Below, one piece after another: positions 58,796-64,000 of a DNA stretch of 64,000 bases. The stretch is taken from NCBI RefSeq assembly GCF_900101685.1, contig NZ_FMZZ01000011.1, positions 165,902-229,901 on the forward strand, in the 5' to 3' direction. The stretch's first letter is position 1; the number at the start of each line of letters is the position of its first letter. Under the pieces are notes generated by a model, which saw only the letters and a program-made list of their open reading frames with translations, was not told where the DNA came from and did no database searches. The position numbers and the translations under genes are program-made. Source of the DNA: Actinokineospora iranica. Its GTDB lineage: Bacteria > Actinomycetota > Actinomycetes > Mycobacteriales > Pseudonocardiaceae.

Positions 58796-60215
58796 GTAGG
58801 GCTCGTTTCGTGACCTTGCCCATTTCGTTGCGGGGCAACGCTTCCAGGTATCGCACGACTCTCGGGCGCTTGTGCGGGGCGAGCAGCTTCGCTACGTGGT
58901 CGGCGAGGTCCTGTTCGGACGGACGCTCGTCCTCGGGCACGATCCAGGCCACGATCCGCTCACCGAGATCGTCGTCTGGTTCACCGGTGACGGCGGCCTC
59001 GGCGACGCCGGGGTGCTCCAGCAGCGCGTTCTCGATCTCGCCCGCGCCGATCTTGTAGCCGCCGCTCTTGATCAGGTCGGTGGCGCGCCTGCCGACGATG
59101 CGCACGTACCCGTCCGGGTCCCGCACCGCCATGTCCCCGGTGCGGAACCAGCCGTCGCGCAGCGCGGCGGCGGTCGCGTCCGGGCGGTTCAGGTAGCCCA
59201 GGAACAGGTTCGGGCCGCGCACCTCGATCTCGCCGACGGTCTCGCCGTCGGACGCCTCGATCGGCACGCCCGCGTCGTCGACCAGTCGCACGTCCACCCC
59301 GTCCACCGGCGGACCCACCGTCCCCGGCCGTCGGTCGCCGGACGCGCGCACGCTGCAGTTCATCAGCGTCTCGGTCATCCCGTACCGCTCGACCACCCGC
59401 TGCCCGGTCGCCGCGGTGATCCGCGCGTGGTCGCGGGCGGGCAGCGCCGCCGACCCGGACACCAGCAGCCGCGCCCGGCCGATCGCCGCGGCCAGGTCCG
59501 CGTCGGCCTCGCAGTCGGCGGCGAGCCGGTGGTACATGGTCGGGACGCCGAACACCATCGTCGCGCCGTCGGCCAGGGCGGCGGCGATCGCGGCCGAGTC
59601 GAACCGGCCGGTGTGGCGCACCGCGCCGCCGCGGCGCAGCGGGCCCAGCACGCCCAGGATCAGCCCGTGCACGTGGAACAGCGGCAGCGCGTGCACCACG
59701 ACGTCGTCGGCGGTCCACTCCCAGGCCCGCGCCAGCGCGTCCAGGTTGGTCGCGATCGCCCGGCGCGGCAGCAGCACGCCCTTGGGCGGCCCGGTCGTGC
59801 CCGAAGTGTAGACGATGAACGCGGGCGCCTCCTGGTCCGCCTCGGCGGGCAGCGGGCCGTCGAGCCGCTCGGCCGGGTCGATATCGCGGCGGGGCAGCGC
59901 GGCCAGCGCCGCGGGCAGGTTGTCGCCGGGGGCGGCGAGCACCAGGTCAGGGGCGCTGTCGCCGACGATGTGGGCCAGTTCGCGCTCGCCGATCCTCGGG
60001 TTCACCGGCACGACGGCCGCCCCCGCGGTCAGCGCGCCGACGACGGCCAGGCACGTGGGCAGGCTCGGCGTCGCCCACACCGCCACCCGGCTCGCGCCTG
60101 CCAGCCCGGCCGCGACCGCGCGCGCGGACGCGGCGAGGTCGGCGTGGGTCACGACCGCGGACCCGAACCGGATCGCCTCGCGCTCGTCCGGCGTGGCCAG
60201 TGTTGGCAGCAGCAC
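58788..60215 (-). CDS. matB: Malonyl-CoA synthetase (MatB-like acyl-CoA ligase)
   Basis: An adenylate-forming ligase very similar in pattern to streptomycete MatB, which activates malonate or methylmalonate with CoA and ATP. Motifs are YTSGTTGPPKG, FGVPTMYHRL, VERYGMTETLMN, WFRTGDMAV and the C-terminal RNEMGKVTKR with the catalytic Lys. Substrate-pocket segments HALPLFHVHGLILGVLGPLRRGG agree with MatB. I prefer the GTG at 60215 because TAATGT lies 7 bases upstream (leaderless). The open frame extends to 60251. Confidence 0.88.
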   Translation of the reverse strand: MLLPTLATPDEREAIRFGSAVVTHADLAASARAVAAGLAGASRVAVWATPSLPTCLAVVGALTAGAAVVPVNPRIGERELAHIVGDSAPDLVLAAPGDNLPAALAALPRRDIDPAERLDGPLPAEADQEAPAFIVYTSGTTGPPKGVLLPRRAIATNLDALARAWEWTADDVVVHALPLFHVHGLILGVLGPLRRGGAVRHTGRFDSAAIAAALADGATMVFGVPTMYHRLAADCEADADLAAAIGRARLLVSGSAALPARDHARITAATGQRVVERYGMTETLMNCSVRASGDRRPGTVGPPVDGVDVRLVDDAGVPIEASDGETVGEIEVRGPNLFLGYLNRPDATAAALRDGWFRTGDMAVRDPDGYVRIVGRRATDLIKSGGYKIGAGEIENALLEHPGVAEAAVTGEPDDDLGERIVAWIVPEDERPSEQDLADHVAKLLAPHKRPRVVRYLEALPRNEMGKVTKRALHA

Positions 60216-60222
60216 CCGGTCA

Positions 60223-60228
60223 ACATTA
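60223..60228 (-). promoter_or_regulatory. -10 box for a leaderless matB transcript
   Basis: On the minus strand TAATGT is followed by 7 bases and GTG at 60215. No Shine-Dalgarno precedes either possible start. Confidence 0.45.
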
Positions 60229-60371
60229 ACGGCCAGAATCCGCTTGACCACCGACGATGACGACTGTCACTTTCGCTGTGATTCGCCCCGGATCTGTTAC
60301 GGACGCCGGTCGGGTGACGATCCCTGTTCGGGGGTCGCGGTCGGTAATCACACCCGGTTCGGGGAGTCGCA

Positions 60372-61016
60372 GTGGATCTCCGCAGTCTGTTCTCGCTCGT
60401 GCTCAGGCGCTGGCTCGTCGTCGTGCCGCTGCTGGTCTTGGCGGTGGCAGGCGCCGGTTTCGCGTACCTGAACACCCCGGTCCGCTACTCGTGGACCGGG
60501 ACCGCGGTCCTCTTGGCGCCGCGGACCGGGCCGGTGGCGCCGGTCGGGAAGACGGTGGTGTCGGAGACGAACTCGTTGCTCGCGTTCCGGCCCAGCCTGT
60601 CCACGACCGCCGCCCTGCTGATCGATGACGTGGGGTCGCGGGCGGCCAAGCTGTCGCGGGAACCGAAGGAGACCGTCGAGATCACCCGGGAGGGTCCGTT
60701 CCTGACCGTCGCGGTGGAGGGCGCGACGCACAAACGGGCGACGGACCTCGGCGCAAGCGCTTTCTCCCTGATGCGCGTCGCCCTCGACAAGGAGCAGCGG
60801 TTCCTCGGCGCGCCCGAGAGCACCCTGATCACCCTCCACGTCGTCACCTCGCCGGTCGAGCCGGTCAAGGTCACCAAGGCCAGGACGACGATGGTCGGCG
60901 CGGCGCTCGGCGGCGGCGGCCTGCTCGCGCTGATCTGCGCCTTCGCCGCCGACAGCGTGGCCGACGCGCGGCGGCGGTCCCATGCGCGGACGGTGACCGC
61001 GCCCTCGTACTCTTGA
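60372..61016 (+). CDS. Wzz-like two-helix membrane protein
   Basis: A 214-residue protein with an N-terminal membrane helix (WLVVVPLLVLAVAGAGFAYL), an extracytoplasmic domain of about 140 residues and a C-terminal helix (TTMVGAALGGGGLLALICAFAA) with a basic tail. This is the topology of polysaccharide co-polymerase (Wzz-type) or actinobacterial capsular regulator proteins. The GTG start has GGGGAG upstream. No tyrosine-kinase domain is attached. Function is inferred from topology only. Confidence 0.65.
   Translation: MDLRSLFSLVLRRWLVVVPLLVLAVAGAGFAYLNTPVRYSWTGTAVLLAPRTGPVAPVGKTVVSETNSLLAFRPSLSTTAALLIDDVGSRAAKLSREPKETVEITREGPFLTVAVEGATHKRATDLGASAFSLMRVALDKEQRFLGAPESTLITLHVVTSPVEPVKVTKARTTMVGAALGGGGLLALICAFAADSVADARRRSHARTVTAPSYS
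61008..61013 (+). promoter_or_regulatory. -10 box for a leaderless tsaB transcript
   Basis: TACTCT overlaps the end of the upstream gene and is followed by 6 bases and the tsaB GTG at 61020. No Shine-Dalgarno is seen. Confidence 0.45.
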
Positions 61017-61019
61017 CAA

Positions 61020-61706
61020 GTGCTGGTTCTCGCGGTTGACACCGCCACTCCCGCGGTGACCGCAGGCGTCGTCGAGTTCACAGTCGAACTCGCTGGTGAA
61101 AACTCAGACGGCGCCCCGCGGTTGCTCGCCGAGCGCGTCACGGTCGACGCGCGGGCGCACGGCGAGCTGCTCACCCCCCACCTGCGCGACGCGCTGGCCG
61201 AGGCGGGGCGCGCGCTGAGCGAGGTCGACGCCATCGTCTGCGGCGTCGGCCCTGGCCCGTTCACCGGCCTGCGCGCGGGCATGGTCACCGCGGCCGCCCT
61301 CGGCCACGCCCTCGACCGTCCCGTCTACCCGGTCTGCACGCTCGACGCGATCGCGGCGGACCGCCCCGGCGAGCCGGTGCTGGTTGTGACCGACGCCCGC
61401 CGCCGCGAGGTCTACTGGGCCGCCTACGACGCGCGCGGCGCCCGGACAGCGGGGCCGGAGGTCGCCCCGCCCGCCGAGGTGGCCGACCGGCTCGCCGACC
61501 TCGGCGTGACCCGGGTCGCGGGCCCGCCGGTGTTCGACTTCGGCCTCCCTGCGGTCGGCCCCGAGCACCCCAGCCCGGTCGGCCTGGTCGCCGTCGCGCG
61601 GGCGGACCTGGCGGCGGGCGCGGAACCGGGCGCCCTCACCCCCCTCTACCTGCGCAGGCCGGACGCGGTCGAGCCAGGGGCCCGCAAGCGGGTGAGCCGG
61701 GTATGA
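61020..61706 (+). CDS. tsaB: tRNA t6A biosynthesis protein TsaB
   Basis: A 228-residue ASKHA-fold partner of TsaD. It has [31 protein letters not shown] and the family signature [21 protein letters not shown]. It bridges TsaD and TsaE in the t6A complex. A non-conserved [21 protein letters not shown] loop follows the first strand. The GTG start fits a leaderless mRNA. The stop overlaps rimI. Confidence 0.95.
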   Translation: MLVLAVDTATPAVTAGVVEFTVELAGENSDGAPRLLAERVTVDARAHGELLTPHLRDALAEAGRALSEVDAIVCGVGPGPFTGLRAGMVTAAALGHALDRPVYPVCTLDAIAADRPGEPVLVVTDARRREVYWAAYDARGARTAGPEVAPPAEVADRLADLGVTRVAGPPVFDFGLPAVGPEHPSPVGLVAVARADLAAGAEPGALTPLYLRRPDAVEPGARKRVSRV

Positions 61707-62173
61707 CGGTCAGACTCGACCCGCTGCGCCGCCGCGACCTGCGGCGGTGCGCGGAGTTGGAGCGCATCCTGTTCGCTGGCGAGGACCCGTGGAGCGAGGC
61801 CGCGTTCGCCTCCGAACTGGACTGGGGCCACTACTACCTCGGCGCGTACGCGGGCGACCTGCTCGTCGGCTACGCCGGTCTGTCCCTGGCCGGGATGCCC
61901 GGCGACATGGAGGCCAGCGTGCACACCATCGGCGTCGACCCGGTGTGGCAGGGGCAGGGCATCGGCAAGGCGCTGCTGCGCGCGCTGCTCGCCCGCGCCG
62001 AGCGGGAGCGGGCGCAGGTGTTCCTGGAGGTCCGCACCGACAACGCGGCCGCCATCGCCCTCTACGAGGCGCACGGCTTCACCACCATCGGCCTGCGCCG
62101 CCGCTACTACCAGCCCTCCGGCGCCGACGCGTACACCATGGCCCGGCCCGCCCGGGTGGAGGAGACCACGTGA
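61703..62173 (+). CDS. rimI: Ribosomal protein S18 alanine N-acetyltransferase
   Basis: A 156-residue GNAT acetyltransferase. The acetyl-CoA loop is [19 protein letters not shown], followed by [31 protein letters not shown]. RimI acetylates the N-terminus of S18 in E. coli; actinobacterial RimI can act on other proteins as well. It overlaps both tsaB and tsaD by 4 bases, giving a tight tsaB-rimI-tsaD unit. Confidence 0.94.
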   Translation: MTVRLDPLRRRDLRRCAELERILFAGEDPWSEAAFASELDWGHYYLGAYAGDLLVGYAGLSLAGMPGDMEASVHTIGVDPVWQGQGIGKALLRALLARAERERAQVFLEVRTDNAAAIALYEAHGFTTIGLRRRYYQPSGADAYTMARPARVEETT

Positions 62174-63213
62174 CGATCATCCTGGGCATTGAGAGCTCCT
62201 GCGACGAAACCGGCGTCGGCATCGTTCGCCTGGACCGCGACGGCGGCCTGACCCTGCTGGCCGACGAGGTCGCCTCCAGCGTCGAGCAGCACGCCCGATT
62301 CGGCGGCGTCGTCCCCGAGGTGGCCAGCCGGGCGCACCTGGAGGCCATGGTGCCCACCATGCGCCGCGCCATGACCGCCGCGGACATCGCACTGTCCGAT
62401 GTGGACGCGATAGCGGTCACCTGCGGCCCCGGCCTGGCGGGCGCCCTCCTGGTCGGCGTGTCCGCCGCCAAGGCATACGCGACAGCGTTGAACGTCCCCC
62501 TCTACGGCGTCAACCACCTGGCTGGGCACGTGGCCGCCGACACCCTGGAACACGGTCCCCTGCCCACCCCCACCCTGGCCCTGCTCGTCTCCGGCGGCCA
62601 CAGCCAACTCCTGCGCGTGGACGACCTGGCCGGGAAAATCACCGAAATCGGCTCCACCATCGACGACGCCGCAGGCGAGGCCTACGACAAGGTGGCCCGG
62701 GTCATCGGCCTCCCCTACCCCGGCGGCCCCCCCATCGACCGCGCGGCCCAACGCGGAAACCCCACCGCCATCGCCTTCCCCCGCGGCCTCACCGGCCCCC
62801 GCGACGCGAAGTACGACTTCTCCTTCTCCGGCCTCAAAACGGCGGTGGCCCGCTGGGTGGAAGCCCGAGAACGCGACGGCGAAGAAGTCCCCATCGACGA
62901 CGTGGCCGCATCCTTCCAGGAAGCCGTGGCCGACGTCCTCACCGCCAAGGCAGTCCGCGCGGCAACCGAACTCGGCATCAACACCATGGTCATCTCCGGC
63001 GGTGTGGCGGCCAACTCCCGAATCAAGGCCCTGGCAGCCCAACGCTGCCAGGCGGCGGGAATCGAACTCCGCGTCCCCCGCCCCCGCCTCTGCACGGACA
63101 ACGGAGCCATGATGGCCGCCCTCGGCGCCCACCTGGTCGCCGCAGGCGTAAAGCCGTCCTCTTTGGACCTCTCAGCCAACCCGGCCCTACCGGTGGCAAC
63201 AGTGTCGGTCTAA
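62170..63213 (+). CDS. tsaD: tRNA N6-adenosine threonylcarbamoyltransferase TsaD
   Basis: A 347-residue TsaD, the catalytic subunit that transfers threonylcarbamoyl to A37 of tRNA. It begins [19 protein letters not shown]. The metal-binding motif is [12 protein letters not shown], the ATP-binding segments [11 protein letters not shown] and [21 protein letters not shown], and the C-terminal [12 protein letters not shown] with the [14 protein letters not shown] motif. The GTG start overlaps the rimI stop. Confidence 0.97.
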   Translation: MTIILGIESSCDETGVGIVRLDRDGGLTLLADEVASSVEQHARFGGVVPEVASRAHLEAMVPTMRRAMTAADIALSDVDAIAVTCGPGLAGALLVGVSAAKAYATALNVPLYGVNHLAGHVAADTLEHGPLPTPTLALLVSGGHSQLLRVDDLAGKITEIGSTIDDAAGEAYDKVARVIGLPYPGGPPIDRAAQRGNPTAIAFPRGLTGPRDAKYDFSFSGLKTAVARWVEARERDGEEVPIDDVAASFQEAVADVLTAKAVRAATELGINTMVISGGVAANSRIKALAAQRCQAAGIELRVPRPRLCTDNGAMMAALGAHLVAAGVKPSSLDLSANPALPVATVSV

Positions 63214-63248
63214 CCCAGGCAGGCGCTCGATAGGCGGAAGGGCGCGGG

Positions 63249-63758
63249 ATGGCGACCAAGAGCAAGATGACGGGGGTGCTGGTCGCGGCCGCTGCGGTGG
63301 CTGTTGTGGCAACCGCTGGATTTGACGAGGCTGTGGACAGAGTGCAGGGCCTTTTCGCGGGTGGAACAGAGGTCATCGGGGACGGCGAGTATTCGTTCAT
63401 GGTCGCGTCGGAGGCCACGTCGAAGGTCGAGAAGTGCACGGCACAGCAGGTGTTGCAGGACAAGGCCTGCGACGGTTTTCGAATTGTGGTGTTCGACGCG
63501 GGCAAGCTGCCCTTCATCGCTCGGGGAATCAGCGAAGCGTGGGAATCAGGCTCTCCTGCCCTGTTGACCATGAATAGATCGAAGGCGCTGGTGAATCGTA
63601 AGGCTGCTTGCGGAAACGCGCGTTTCAAAAAGAAGTTTCCCAGGACGTCGTGCGACGAATATCCCGTGCGCCACGAGGCGTCATTTTACCGAGTGGAGGT
63701 GGAAGACCTTCACCCATTTTCTGTCGTAGCAGAGAATGTGAAGCTGGCGGCAGTCTGA
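63249..63758 (+). CDS. NucA/NucB-like secreted nuclease, possibly frameshifted
   Basis: A 169-residue ORF with a hydrophobic N-terminus (GVLVAAAAVAVVATAGF), so probably exported. NRKAACGN and SCDEYP match the NucA/NucB DNase signature, but the Phe-Ala-Ser-Thr and Gly-Gly parts that should follow CDEYP are absent in this frame. AEN is present near the end, and a Gly-Gly-Ser-Leu stretch follows in another frame (about 63747-63758). This suggests one or more frameshifts or a degenerate copy. GC is lower than in the neighbours. The family call is tentative. Confidence 0.45.
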   Translation: MATKSKMTGVLVAAAAVAVVATAGFDEAVDRVQGLFAGGTEVIGDGEYSFMVASEATSKVEKCTAQQVLQDKACDGFRIVVFDAGKLPFIARGISEAWESGSPALLTMNRSKALVNRKAACGNARFKKKFPRTSCDEYPVRHEASFYRVEVEDLHPFSVVAENVKLAAV

Positions 63759-63875
63759 GCCTGGGAACGCAGGTGAGGACGGGAAGCAGCCGCGACAAAG
63801 CCGGGGCGGGTCAGTACTGCCAGATGGCCTGGTGCCCGGCAAGCGAGACGGAAAGGTGTACGAGAGAAACCAGCG

Positions 63876-64000
63876 ATGGTAAAGCTCCGTAATCGTCGCA
63901 CCGGCTCAAATCTGGTGGATATGGGCCGGGTTGTGGTGCACGGAACAGTCATCAGCGTAGGGCTGTTCGGACTCTCGGATCGGGTCAGGGTATCTGGTTC
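63876..64000 (+). CDS. Partial ORF at the window edge
   Basis: An ATG opens MVKLRNRRTGSNLVDMGRVV and the frame stays open for 41 codons to the end of the window. The ribosome-binding site is weak (GAGAGAAAC) and the GC content is low for this genome. It may be a real gene continuing outside or chance. Product unknown. Confidence 0.25.
   Translation, partial: MVKLRNRRTGSNLVDMGRVVVHGTVISVGLFGLSDRVRVSG

Overview
The DNA is high-GC with actinobacterial gene order, many GTG starts, zinc-type S14 and L36, and acidic or alanine-rich tails on several ribosomal proteins. The gene order matches the Mycobacterium tuberculosis region from the S10/spc/alpha ribosomal operons through truA, the ESX-4 secretion locus, rplM-rpsI-glmM, glmS, alr and the t6A genes. 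Protein character and the set of ESX partners suggest a Pseudonocardiales actinomycete (Saccharothrix, Lentzea or Actinokineospora type). That placement is inference, not a database result.

Layout. (1) Positions 1-17049: S10-spc-alpha ribosomal superoperon, from a truncated rplD through rplO, then secY-adk-map-infA-rpmJ-rpsM-rpsK-rpsD-rpoA-rplQ-truA. (2) 17216-21269: a small helical protein and two paralogous secreted subtilases, all on the minus strand, where M. tuberculosis carries cutinases. (3) 21679-39023: an ESX-4-like type VII secretion system: an unknown protein plus eccE (minus), eccB (plus), an EspC-like/WXG substrate pair (plus), mycP and eccD (minus), a membrane protein built from four EccC-like transmembrane hairpins, eccC, an Hsp70-like T7SS-associated protein, a small charged protein and two WXG100 proteins. 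(4) 39605-42337: rplM-rpsI, glmM and a small membrane protein. (5) 42471-47893: two further T7SS substrate cassettes, each with a small helical partner, a large Gly-rich WXG-like protein and a small charged protein. (6) 47895-50496 (minus): three Pro-rich multi-pass membrane proteins and an alpha/beta hydrolase-like protein lacking its nucleophile serine. (7) 50570-56519: glmS-nnrD-alr-hydrolase-tsaE. (8) 56529-61016: an insertion in the t6A cluster with a HAD hydrolase, a fused carboxyltransferase with a MatB-like ligase, and a Wzz-like membrane protein. (9) 61020-63213: tsaB-rimI-tsaD, followed by a possibly frameshifted NucA/NucB-like gene and a partial ORF at the edge.

How the parts work together. 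The ribosomal block makes the translation machinery and SecY. The ESX block supplies the full conserved membrane complex (EccB, EccC, EccD, EccE, MycP), the WXG100 pair and three larger candidate substrate cassettes that share one C-terminal signature. GlmM, GlmS and Alr feed peptidoglycan synthesis. TsaE, TsaB and TsaD make the tRNA t6A modification.

The most unusual signals are three copies of a 130-150 bp palindromic element (two on plus, one on minus). Their helices differ in sequence but keep pairing, while short loop motifs are conserved. Also notable are a protein made only of repeated EccC-type membrane hairpins, three paralogous T7SS substrate cassettes, a multi-helix leader before rpsM, and an 83-bp tandem duplication that places a 28-codon ORF in front of rplX.
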